A model generated the notes under the pieces. It did no database searches. It saw nothing but the letters and a program-made list of their open reading frames with translations, and was not told where the DNA came from. From positions 3,711-11,444 of the forward strand of contig DCMX01000052.1 of assembly GCA_002321855.1 (NCBI GenBank): a stretch of DNA of 7,734 bases, in the 5' to 3' direction. This document shows positions 1 to 6,830 of this stretch, one piece after another. The number at the start of each line of letters is the position of its first letter. The stretch's first letter is position 1. Origin of the DNA: Fidelibacterota bacterium UBA1611 (GTDB lineage Bacteria; Fidelibacterota; Marinisomatia; Marinisomatales; UBA1611). A program made the position numbers and the translations under genes.

Positions 1-1236
1 ACTTTGTTGGGAGAAATAAATGCCCACAAGGTTCAATTAGTGTCCTATCATCAAAAAACCAATGGTCTATTGATTCGGATTGTTGTTAATAATGTCCCAA
101 AAGCGGGGAATATTGCTGGATGGGTGGGACAAGAGAATTGGTTTTACCTGACCATCAATGAGGCGGTTTTGGGCAAAAATGTGCTCGATACTCTAAAAGC
201 AAAATCTCCTCTATTAGAAATTGAAGGAATACAAAATCAAGAGTCAGTACAAATAGGTTTTCTGCTGGAACATTCCATCGTTGACTTCGAGATATTCCAT
301 TCTACATCATCTCGAGTATTTCTCGTTCAGATATGGCGTGAATTGGATGGTCAAACAGTCACCAATATCAAGCACTCAGAAAAGGAAAATATCAATAAAA
401 TATTTTCCTTGCCAGAACAGGAAGCAACCGGTCAACCTTTCCATCAATCATTTGTATACGCTCAGGAAAAATATGGAACAGAAAAATATTTCGTTTGGTA
501 TGATAATTGGTATAGTACAGAAAGTGATGACAATTCTGTTGAATCAGTAGAACTGGATATTTGGGATAAACACTGGGCTGGAAATGAAAAAATTGATATT
601 TTGACCGCAGACGATATTCCTGATAGATCTGTAACGGATGAAAAAAAGGATGAGATACAGAGCTTGCAATTTGGGCCTCCTGCTCCTTATAATGTTTTTG
701 CGAACACAACAAAAAATAACACTGAGAATCCCGACGCGGATCCTGTTGATGAGCCTATAGATAGTAGTTTAAGGAGTGTTCCTCAGAAACCGTCTAAACC
801 GCAGAAATCACTATTAAATAAAAAAGAACCTCCAAAACTAAAAGCGAAAAAAGTAAAACAGAAAAAATCAGCTAAAAAAACACCAAAGAAAAAAGAAAAG
901 AAACAGCTTCAATATACTAGGATACCTGAAACTAAAAAATTGCCCTACCATCTTCTCCCTGATATCTCTGGTCGAAAAACTTTCTTAAAAATAAGATGTG
1001 ACCTTCTGGATGTTTCCGTATATCTTGATGGAAAAAAAATGGGAAAAACACCATTAACGAGCCGAGTACCTGTAACACCAGGCTGGCATCGTATTCGTAT
1101 AGATATTCCGGGTGCTCCTAAGAGAACTCAATATGGAATACCAATGCCTGATTATCGTGATGTGTATATCACCAAGGGGAGAACCCAAAAAGTGACGTTT
1201 AAGTTTTTACAGGATAAAGTAGAAGATTCTGGCTAA
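1..1236 (+). CDS. AMIN-like / PEGA-domain envelope protein with lysine-rich linker (5' end outside window)
   Basis: At least 411 codons are visible and the frame is open to the left edge, so the start is missing. The first in-frame TTG, at base 4, is unlikely to be the true start. The visible N terminus aligns with the mature part of the next gene's product just after its signal peptide, so a signal peptide is probably encoded upstream. Counting that TTG as residue 1, residues 5-112 form a beta-rich domain with GWVGQENWF at 39-47, weakly AMIN-like. Residues 113-260 are polar and low in complexity. Residues 262-312 are strongly lysine/proline-rich. Residues 327-401 form a PEGA-type domain (VYLDGKKMGKTPL, then PGWH). 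PEGA domains are small beta-sandwiches common on exported proteins. The next gene is a paralogue 2 bp downstream, implying co-transcription. The molecular function is unknown. I am confident of the PEGA call and much less of AMIN. Confidence 0.85.
   Translation, partial: TLLGEINAHKVQLVSYHQKTNGLLIRIVVNNVPKAGNIAGWVGQENWFYLTINEAVLGKNVLDTLKAKSPLLEIEGIQNQESVQIGFLLEHSIVDFEIFHSTSSRVFLVQIWRELDGQTVTNIKHSEKENINKIFSLPEQEATGQPFHQSFVYAQEKYGTEKYFVWYDNWYSTESDDNSVESVELDIWDKHWAGNEKIDILTADDIPDRSVTDEKKDEIQSLQFGPPAPYNVFANTTKNNTENPDADPVDEPIDSSLRSVPQKPSKPQKSLLNKKEPPKLKAKKVKQKKSAKKTPKKKEKKQLQYTRIPETKKLPYHLLPDISGRKTFLKIRCDLLDVSVYLDGKKMGKTPLTSRVPVTPGWHRIRIDIPGAPKRTQYGIPMPDYRDVYITKGRTQKVTFKFLQDKVEDSG
787..939 (+). other. 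Segment encoding a lysine/proline-rich, histone-tail-like linker
   Basis: This stretch encodes residues 262-312 of the first protein (counted from the TTG at base 4). It is dominated by Lys with interspersed Pro, Ser and Gln, for example KKTPKKKEKK, and has almost no acidic or hydrophobic residues for about 40 positions. The DNA is correspondingly A-rich. It separates the N-terminal beta domain from the C-terminal PEGA domain. The paralogue downstream lacks it. In an exported protein such a basic tether could bind polyanions such as lipopolysaccharide or wall polymers, or simply span the periplasm; both are inferences. Confidence 0.75.
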
Positions 1237-1238
1237 TT

Positions 1239-2150
1239 ATGCCTCGTACCGTTCTGAGGATTCGGCAGAGGTCCTGTTCAATATCGATTTTTTTTATTTT
1301 TTTATCATTCCTAAAAAGCCAGTCGCAAACTGCGATCATTCATGCTGATATATTATCAGAGCCTACGGGTGTGGAGGTCACTATTTTGTTTGATCAAACT
1401 ATTGACCGAGACGATATTTCAGGATGGATCGACCGTCAGAATTGGTTTACCCTAAGCCTTTTCAATGTATCTCTGTCTTCACCTGATATAATCAAAAAAA
1501 AATTCAATTACCCGCTTCTTTCAGTAGATGCTGCTGAAACAGATGGTTCTATACAAATTATTTTTCATACTGCACGCAACATAGATTCATACCAGCTTAT
1601 TCGTCATGCCAAAGGAAAAAATCTTTTAGCTATGCTTAATTATTCTACAGACAAGACTGATGAAATTCAGGAGGAAGGAGAGCTGGTACAGTCATTTATT
1701 GTTGAAGAGTTGCCTGATACCTTTGATGTTGTAAAGGATCGTTGGCGGCACCCATCATCTTGGAAAGAGGCCCGAGAACGATCCAGCATCCGTATTCTCT
1801 GTGATACTGAGGGACTCCCTATTTACGTAGATAATAAGTTAGTGGGGAAATCGCCATTGGAATTTGCGATCGATGTTTTACCTGGATGGCATCAGGTGGG
1901 TTATTTCCCCACTGATCCTGCGCTTACACCTCCACCTCGAACTCCTCAGGAAAAAATGATGGACAATATTCTACGTATGGGAATATTAGATGTATTTGTT
2001 GCTGAAGGAAAGGAACAAGAAATTGTTTTAAACTATCAAAGCCTAGATGAAGATGTTTCGGCATACCAGCGTAGTATCAGTGCCGGAAGTTGGATAGGAT
2101 TCAGTCTTTTTTTTCTGCTGATCATGCTGATTAGCTGGGGGGTCGCATAG
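1239..2150 (+). CDS. AMIN-like / PEGA-domain protein with signal peptide and C-terminal membrane helix
   Basis: The 303-residue product is a paralogue of the upstream gene product. Residues 1-31 form a signal peptide: Arg-rich start, then hydrophobic ISIFFIFLSFL, with cleavage probably near SQSQ. Residues 32-136 match the upstream protein's N-terminal domain (GWIDRQNWF at 62-70, YPLL at 91-94, SIQIIF at 104-109) and are weakly AMIN-like. Residues 183-266 form a PEGA domain (IYVDNKLVGKSPL, then PGWH). Residues 284-302 are a hydrophobic helix at the extreme C terminus, suggesting a tail anchor that leaves the protein facing the periplasm. The ATG lies 2 bp after the previous stop with no good Shine-Dalgarno sequence, so translational coupling is likely. 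The stop overlaps the apparent start of the next gene. It lacks the long lysine-rich linker of its paralogue. Function is not known; a structural or scaffolding envelope role is my inference. Confidence 0.85.
   Translation: MPRTVLRIRQRSCSISIFFIFLSFLKSQSQTAIIHADILSEPTGVEVTILFDQTIDRDDISGWIDRQNWFTLSLFNVSLSSPDIIKKKFNYPLLSVDAAETDGSIQIIFHTARNIDSYQLIRHAKGKNLLAMLNYSTDKTDEIQEEGELVQSFIVEELPDTFDVVKDRWRHPSSWKEARERSSIRILCDTEGLPIYVDNKLVGKSPLEFAIDVLPGWHQVGYFPTDPALTPPPRTPQEKMMDNILRMGILDVFVAEGKEQEIVLNYQSLDEDVSAYQRSISAGSWIGFSLFFLLIMLISWGVA
2137..2142 (+). promoter_or_regulatory. G6 run: candidate ribosome binding site for the barrel-protein gene
   Basis: Six consecutive G residues sit inside the last codons of the second gene, 4 nt before the ATA at 2147. 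GGGGG can pair with the anti-Shine-Dalgarno CCUCC with one G-U pair, and the spacing suits initiation at 2147. The same homopolymer is also the only obvious place where a one-base insertion, or a -1 ribosomal slip, would join the second and third reading frames. Which explanation is right cannot be settled from sequence alone. Confidence 0.45.
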
Positions 2151-4054
2151 GCGGTCGCCGGATTCACAGTCCACGTTTTATCCTTATATGGCTATGTGCA
2201 ATTAGTTTCTTATTTCCTTATTCTGAGAATGTAGAGGCACAAGAGAAAAAGAAACGACCTAAACCAATAAAATATTATAACCATTGGAACCCATATCGTC
2301 GTTTACTCACGGACGAACATTCAAGAGATTTTTTTATTGCTGAACCTTTTTATAGAACTGAATGGGACAAGAATGGCCGTATTAAAGTTGTTACTAGATA
2401 TAATGAGAATGCCGATCCCTTAGACTCTTGGCACCTGATTTGGAATCGTTCTGGTACCCGCTCTGAGTATAGTATCCAGTTTCACCAGGATGGTATGATC
2501 ACTAGAGTTGATAGTTTGTTGTTTTCCCATAAATTGAGCGAGATCAAATCTGGATGGAAGGCAAAAGTAAAAAGCACTAAGGATGGTCGTCCATCCAGGA
2601 TAGATATTTTTGATGAAAAGGGTATTCGTTATTATTTCTATCGTTTTCATTATAACCAGCGTGCTGATTCAGTCTTGTCTATGGAGACCATCCGTTCATC
2701 CTATTTCCGATCTGACAGCAGTTTGGTGGGGCGTCATCTTTTATACATGGAAAATGGAGAGTGGCTGAAAGAGATTCATTATAAGGATGCCCAGGATCGT
2801 CTTGTTCAAACCGTTCGATTTGATACTTATCTCGAACGAGATGAAACAGTTAGAATAATATTCGATGCAACTGGTCGGGAGATCGAGAGTCGTATTTTAC
2901 CTATATCATATCCAGATGTAAACGCTTACCGATTTGAATGGAAACCTGATACCATAATGATTGTGGAGGATGTTGAGATCGAAAAAGATACTATAAAATA
3001 TATCAGCCCTGTGTTGGGTGTCGGCTGGTATGGGTTCCCATTGTTATACGAGTCATCCTTAAGCCCCAATGTTCCCCATCCTATCTTTGGAGTATTTTTT
3101 GCTCCGCGAGGAAACATGACCATTAGAGATATGGATCTAAGTTTTGGAGTGGAATTAATTTCCTATAAGATTGCCCTGAGTGATACAAACATTTTTATAG
3201 AAGGGATCGGCACCCTTGCTGCAATGCAGTATAATCTTGATATGAAATATGACTGGTTACCTGAGAACGTTGAAGCAGCATTCCGCTTTGGTGGCGGTAT
3301 GCTCTCTGCGGGTTATGGGTTATCGTTGAGTGCATCGGTCGGATATCATTTATTACCGAGCAGGCTGTATATGGGTATCTATGGTCAATCATTAGCAGCT
3401 TTCAATGAATTAGGTGAGAATACAATATCTGGATGGGGAAGTCTTGGACTCGCGTTGGGGGCGAACTTTGGAGATATTAATCCCGATCTTTTGAAACCTT
3501 ATCAAGATGATCTTGATAGAGGTGCCGCCACTGTTGCAACAGCGAAAAAGATGGCCACTGAATCCAGTATCATTGGACAGTGGAGTTACCCAATATACGT
3601 GGACACTTTGTTACAAGAAGATTATGATACGACCAAAGCATCAATCGGCATATCTATCGTGACACCATTTAAGATGAATATCGGACCGATTCAGACAAAT
3701 CTTGTTATAGAAATTCAAAATTATTTTTTTCGGTCATCTGTGATTGACACGATAACATTTCAAGGAACGGCCTATCTTATAGGAGTACACCTGAACCTTG
3801 ATAAAATAGTCCCCTGGGGCGGGGAAAGACTAAGTAAGACCATCACATTAGCTACTGGTTCCTACCGAACCGGATTTGGTATTTCAGTGGGAGGAGATTT
3901 GGATTATCATTTTGTCTCTCTGCCATTTATTTTTTCTTTTTATGGTCGCGCTTATGCTGTCCCAAAAGAAGAGATATTTACTGGTTGGGCATCAGCGGGT
4001 ATAGGCTTGGGGCTTGATTTAGCCAAGTTATTTGGTTCAATAGGGTCTGATTAA
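2147..4054 (+). CDS. Exported protein: repetitive N-terminal half, probable beta-barrel C-terminal half (start inferred)
   Basis: The frame is open from the stop at 2132-2134 to 4054. Its first ATG is at 2495, yet the preceding 345 bases clearly encode protein. They give a basic start (GGRRIHSPR), a hydrophobic stretch FILIWLCAISFLF, a likely signal-peptidase site VEA|QE, then KKKRPK. I place the start at the ATA at 2147, overlapping the upstream stop as ATAG and following a G6 run, for about 635 residues; CTG at 2135 or a frameshift are alternatives. Residues about 70-250 contain recurring turn motifs (WDKNGR, TKDGR, FDEKG, FDATGR) like YD or MORN-variant repeats. Residues about 290-635 are rich in Gly, Ser and aromatics with alternating polarity, like an outer-membrane beta-barrel. 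However, the C terminus (SIGSD) lacks the usual terminal aromatic residue. It closes the envelope cluster. I do not recognise a named family. Confidence 0.75.
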   Translation: MGGRRIHSPRFILIWLCAISFLFPYSENVEAQEKKKRPKPIKYYNHWNPYRRLLTDEHSRDFFIAEPFYRTEWDKNGRIKVVTRYNENADPLDSWHLIWNRSGTRSEYSIQFHQDGMITRVDSLLFSHKLSEIKSGWKAKVKSTKDGRPSRIDIFDEKGIRYYFYRFHYNQRADSVLSMETIRSSYFRSDSSLVGRHLLYMENGEWLKEIHYKDAQDRLVQTVRFDTYLERDETVRIIFDATGREIESRILPISYPDVNAYRFEWKPDTIMIVEDVEIEKDTIKYISPVLGVGWYGFPLLYESSLSPNVPHPIFGVFFAPRGNMTIRDMDLSFGVELISYKIALSDTNIFIEGIGTLAAMQYNLDMKYDWLPENVEAAFRFGGGMLSAGYGLSLSASVGYHLLPSRLYMGIYGQSLAAFNELGENTISGWGSLGLALGANFGDINPDLLKPYQDDLDRGAATVATAKKMATESSIIGQWSYPIYVDTLLQEDYDTTKASIGISIVTPFKMNIGPIQTNLVIEIQNYFFRSSVIDTITFQGTAYLIGVHLNLDKIVPWGGERLSKTITLATGSYRTGFGISVGGDLDYHFVSLPFIFSFYGRAYAVPKEEIFTGWASAGIGLGLDLAKLFGSIGSD

Positions 4055-4076
4055 AGAACTCTATCACATTGTTTGT

Positions 4077-4772
4077 TTAGAATAGATCTAAAGTTGATAT
4101 ATCATGGATACTCTTGATACAGTCTGATGAGTTGTTACGAGTGCTGTTAACTCTTTGGCTAACAGGGTGAACGATCAAAGGGTGCGGGTAGGTTCTCAAT
4201 ATATCAATTGTATCGTTAAAACAATGTGACTCAATATCTATCCAGGTCATTATTGAACAGGGGTCAAGAATAACCGGCATACGGTCATGTATATGAGCAA
4301 GATCTTTTTTTGCCTGGGTGGTAATGACGGTATAGTTCAGGATTTTGCTTTTCTCTGATGGTGTCCAATATGACCATAATCCAGCCATAAGAAGCAAGCG
4401 ATTCTGGGGATGATGGAAATAATAAGGATGTTTTTCCCCTCCACTGGACCTCCATTCATAGTATCCATCGGTGATCACAATACAGCGATTCTTTTCCAGT
4501 AGATTTTTAAAAGATGGTTTATTTTTCAATGATTCTGATCTGGCATTGATCAGCTTAGAACCAATTGTTTGGTCTTTGGACCATTTTGGTATAAGACCCC
4601 ATTGCATCTGTTTCACCACTCGCTGGGAATTCTCGAAGATCAATATCGGGGATCTTTGTGTGGGCGCTATATTATAACTCAAGGAATAATTGTCAGGATC
4701 GACCCATTCGTTTATAGCCAATTCTTGAATAATGGATTGTATATCACGTGTCAATGTTTTTCGGCCACACAT
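4077..4772 (-). CDS. yedK: SOS response-associated peptidase / abasic-site processing protein (YedK/HMCES, SRAP domain)
   Basis: The 231-residue product is a complete SRAP domain at the usual family length. It starts MCGR, so Cys2 becomes the N-terminal nucleophile after Met removal, which also fixes the start codon. Other family landmarks are NIAPTQ (34-39), INARSES (75-81, with the DNA-contacting Asn76 and Arg78), DGYYEWR (102-108, with the catalytic Glu106) and HDRMPV (162-167, with the active-site His). Family members form a covalent thiazolidine link between Cys2 and abasic sites in single-stranded DNA, shielding them from strand breakage; in bacteria they often respond to DNA damage. 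The gene is divergent from gpmA across 85 bp and convergent with the barrel-protein gene (22 bp between stops). I see no convincing Shine-Dalgarno sequence or LexA-type palindrome upstream, so SOS control is not shown here. Confidence 0.95.
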   Translation of the reverse strand: MCGRKTLTRDIQSIIQELAINEWVDPDNYSLSYNIAPTQRSPILIFENSQRVVKQMQWGLIPKWSKDQTIGSKLINARSESLKNKPSFKNLLEKNRCIVITDGYYEWRSSGGEKHPYYFHHPQNRLLLMAGLWSYWTPSEKSKILNYTVITTQAKKDLAHIHDRMPVILDPCSIMTWIDIESHCFNDTIDILRTYPHPLIVHPVSQRVNSTRNNSSDCIKSIHDISTLDLF

Positions 4773-4810
4773 GTGGATAATCTACAAAGATATTTCTTTC
4801 ACGAAAAAAA

Positions 4811-4839
4811 TAGACTGGTGAATTTCGAGCTGAAATAAT
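4811..4839 (+). promoter_or_regulatory. Candidate sigma-70-type extended -10 promoter for gpmA
   Basis: In the 85-bp spacer between yedK and gpmA, TAGACT (4811-4816; four of six match TTGACA) is followed after exactly 17 bp by AATAAT (4834-4839; five of six match TATAAT). A TG at 4831-4832 makes it an extended -10. Transcription would begin near 4846, leaving a leader of only about 12 nt before the gpmA ATG, which has no evident Shine-Dalgarno sequence. The organism's own promoter consensus is unknown, so this is a pattern match only. I could not find an equally good promoter for yedK on the other strand. Confidence 0.45.
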
Positions 4840-4857
4840 GTTTGTGAAACGTTATAT

Positions 4858-5607
4858 ATGATAAGGCTGGTTCTACTGCGCCATGGTGAGAGCCAATGGA
4901 ACCTGCAAAACCGGTTCACTGGTTGGACCGATGTGGATTTGACTCCAAAAGGCGTAAAAGAAGCGCGATCAGCAGGTCAGATCCTGAAAGAAAGGGGATA
5001 TATATTTGATATTGCCTTTACCTCGGTACTGACTCGGGCTATTCGCACGCTATGGTTTGTACTGGATGAAATGAATCTCATGTGGATCCCGGTTTTTAGA
5101 AACTGGCGGATGAATGAACGACATTATGGTGCTCTTCAAGGCCTGAATAAAGCAGAAACAGCCGAGAAATTTGGTGAAGACCAAGTGCATATCTGGCGCC
5201 GCAGTTATGATATCCCTCCACCGGATCTAGGCCCAGAAGACAAACGACATCCAAGATTTGATAACCGGTATGCTGATTTAGATGAACAAGACCTTCCTGC
5301 CAGTGAATGTTTGAAGAACACCGTAGAACGCTTTCTGCCTTGTTGGCATGGGTTGATGGTCCCTGATCTTCAAAAAGAAAGGAAAGTGCTGGTTTGTGCC
5401 CATGGAAATTCATTGCGGGCACTGGTAAAATATTTGGATAATATATCTGATGAAGAAATTATTGGCTTCAATATCCCAACCGGCATTCCGCTGGTTTATG
5501 AATTGGATGATGTACTAAGGCCAGTTCGACATTATTATTTAGGGGACCAAGAAGAAATTAAAACAGCGATCCAGAAGGTGGAAGACCAAGCAAAAAAGAC
5601 CAATTAA
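4858..5607 (+). CDS. gpmA: 2,3-bisphosphoglycerate-dependent phosphoglycerate mutase
   Basis: This is a glycolytic and gluconeogenic cytoplasmic enzyme interconverting 3-phosphoglycerate and 2-phosphoglycerate through a phosphohistidine intermediate. The 249-residue length is typical. The histidine phosphatase signature LLRHGESQWN gives Arg8 and the phosphorylated His9. TGWTDVDLTPKG (21-32), SVLTRAIRTLW (56-66, Arg60), NERHYGALQGLNK (86-98, catalytic Glu87), YDIPPP (117-122) and AHGNSLRAL (181-189, the second catalytic His182) all follow in the dPGM order. The length and the NERHYG/GLNK block distinguish it from short phosphatase members of the superfamily. The ATG at 4838 is out of frame, so 4858 is the only sensible start. 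It is apparently transcribed alone from the spacer shared with yedK; its stop lies 5 bp from the end of the convergent phosphodiesterase gene. Confidence 0.96.
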   Translation: MIRLVLLRHGESQWNLQNRFTGWTDVDLTPKGVKEARSAGQILKERGYIFDIAFTSVLTRAIRTLWFVLDEMNLMWIPVFRNWRMNERHYGALQGLNKAETAEKFGEDQVHIWRRSYDIPPPDLGPEDKRHPRFDNRYADLDEQDLPASECLKNTVERFLPCWHGLMVPDLQKERKVLVCAHGNSLRALVKYLDNISDEEIIGFNIPTGIPLVYELDDVLRPVRHYYLGDQEEIKTAIQKVEDQAKKTN

Positions 5608-5612
5608 TTTTA

Positions 5613-6830
5613 CTATTTCAATAATCCTTGAACGTTGTCCAGTTTTCCATCGATTCCGTTAAAAGGTTCTAATCTCAATATGTGGGCAACCAGTGGATAA
5701 ATATCTATATTATTAATAACGGGTGAAAAATAGTCTATCTTGAAGACAGGTCCTTGGGCAAGGAAAATGGCGTGCATACTGCGCAAGGCATTATCATACC
5801 CATGGGTTCCTTTTGACATGTATGATGAAGGGCCATGATCGGTCTCTACGACCGTCCAGCCTTCATCAGCCAATACCAGTAGATCTTTGATACGGTAATG
5901 ATTCTTGAAATGCCAACGATCTGGTATATCATTTTTCAGGTAAACTGTCAAATGAGGAATCCCCTTTAGTATATTATATGTGTTCTCAAGATTTTTTTTT
6001 GATTTGCTACTCAGGAAAGAGTATGGCCCGGAACCTTCCATTGTGATAGATCTCATATCGATATGTTCTTTAAGCGGAATCTGTCGCTTGCGACTTGTTT
6101 CAGCCATGCCATGATCACTTGTTACAATAATATTTAGATATGGGTATATATCCAGATCTTTTATTTTAGTTAAAATACTTCCCATCAACCTATCCATTGA
6201 TTCTACAATTAATTGAGTTTCAGATGATCTGGGTCCATAACGATGACCGGTTCCATCGGGTTCATGGAAATACAACAATACCAACCGGGGACGTATCTGT
6301 TCTGGCAGTCCAAACCATTTTAAAACAGAATCAATCCGGGCTTCAAAAGGAAAATCATGATCATAGCGTTTCCATTTTGATGGCTGTTGCCCACCTATCG
6401 GTGCTTCGGTACCGACCCAAAAATAAGATGCAGTCCTTAGTCCCTGTTTCTCTGCAGTGACCCATATCGGCTCGCCACCATAGAATCTCGCATCTTCAAC
6501 TTTGTTGCGGTCCTTTAGTTGATAGACCTCATTGAATTTTGGATCGAAGAAATAGTTACCTATTAATCCGTGATTTTCAGCATACATGCCAGTCGCAATA
6601 CTATAATGATTAGGAAAGGTCTTAGTTACAAATACCGGTTGAAGACCTTCCGCCTTTACACCATTCTTTCCTAAACGATCAAAGTTTGGTGTATCATACC
6701 AGTTCAGATAATCAGCGCGGAACCCATCGAAAGAGATCAATAACACATACTGATCATTTTTTTGCTTACCAGCAAATAAAAGAGTAAAACAGATCAATAA
6801 TGAAAATAAATTTTTATTTCTTGGGTTCAA
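5613..6830 (-). CDS. Secreted ectonucleotide pyrophosphatase/phosphodiesterase (ENPP family)
   Basis: The 405-residue product belongs to the alkaline phosphatase superfamily, nucleotide pyrophosphatase/phosphodiesterase branch, which hydrolyses nucleotide or other phosphodiester and pyrophosphate bonds with two metal ions. All expected ligands are visible: Asp35 (SFDGFRADY), nucleophile Thr71 with Asn74 (KTFPNH), Asn92 (GNYFFD), Asp192 and His196 (EPDGTGH), Asp239 and His240 (SDHGM) and His343 (GTHGYDN). Residues 7-20 are hydrophobic after a basic start, indicating export; there is no lipobox Cys. The start is a TTG at 6828-6830 that overlaps the upstream gene's TGA as TTGA. No in-frame ATG precedes the conserved core, and this start gives a proper signal peptide. 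Translation is probably coupled to the upstream gene. Exact substrate (nucleotides, lysophospholipids or others) cannot be told from sequence. Confidence 0.93.
   Translation of the reverse strand: MNPRNKNLFSLLICFTLLFAGKQKNDQYVLLISFDGFRADYLNWYDTPNFDRLGKNGVKAEGLQPVFVTKTFPNHYSIATGMYAENHGLIGNYFFDPKFNEVYQLKDRNKVEDARFYGGEPIWVTAEKQGLRTASYFWVGTEAPIGGQQPSKWKRYDHDFPFEARIDSVLKWFGLPEQIRPRLVLLYFHEPDGTGHRYGPRSSETQLIVESMDRLMGSILTKIKDLDIYPYLNIIVTSDHGMAETSRKRQIPLKEHIDMRSITMEGSGPYSFLSSKSKKNLENTYNILKGIPHLTVYLKNDIPDRWHFKNHYRIKDLLVLADEGWTVVETDHGPSSYMSKGTHGYDNALRSMHAIFLAQGPVFKIDYFSPVINNIDIYPLVAHILRLEPFNGIDGKLDNVQGLLK

Noticed and set aside
4..6. TTG at base 4 as a genuine start of the first gene
   Set aside because: The frame is open to the window edge, and alignment with the paralogue downstream shows the visible N terminus corresponds to mature sequence just after a signal peptide.
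392..712. Minus-strand open frame of 106 codons inside the first gene
   Set aside because: It is antisense to a coding region supported by paralogy, with composition reflecting the opposite strand.
2495..4054. ATG at 2495 as the start of the barrel-protein gene
   Set aside because: It would discard 345 bases of clearly coding sequence that include a well-formed signal peptide and leave an implausible gap in a tight operon.
4569..4838. Plus-strand open frame of 89 codons across the yedK start and the spacer
   Set aside because: It is antisense to yedK, runs through the candidate gpmA promoter, and encodes a sequence with no family resemblance.
5096..5422. Minus-strand open frame of 108 codons inside gpmA
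   Set aside because: It lies wholly antisense to a well-conserved enzyme gene and shows no recognisable protein features, so it is a chance open frame.
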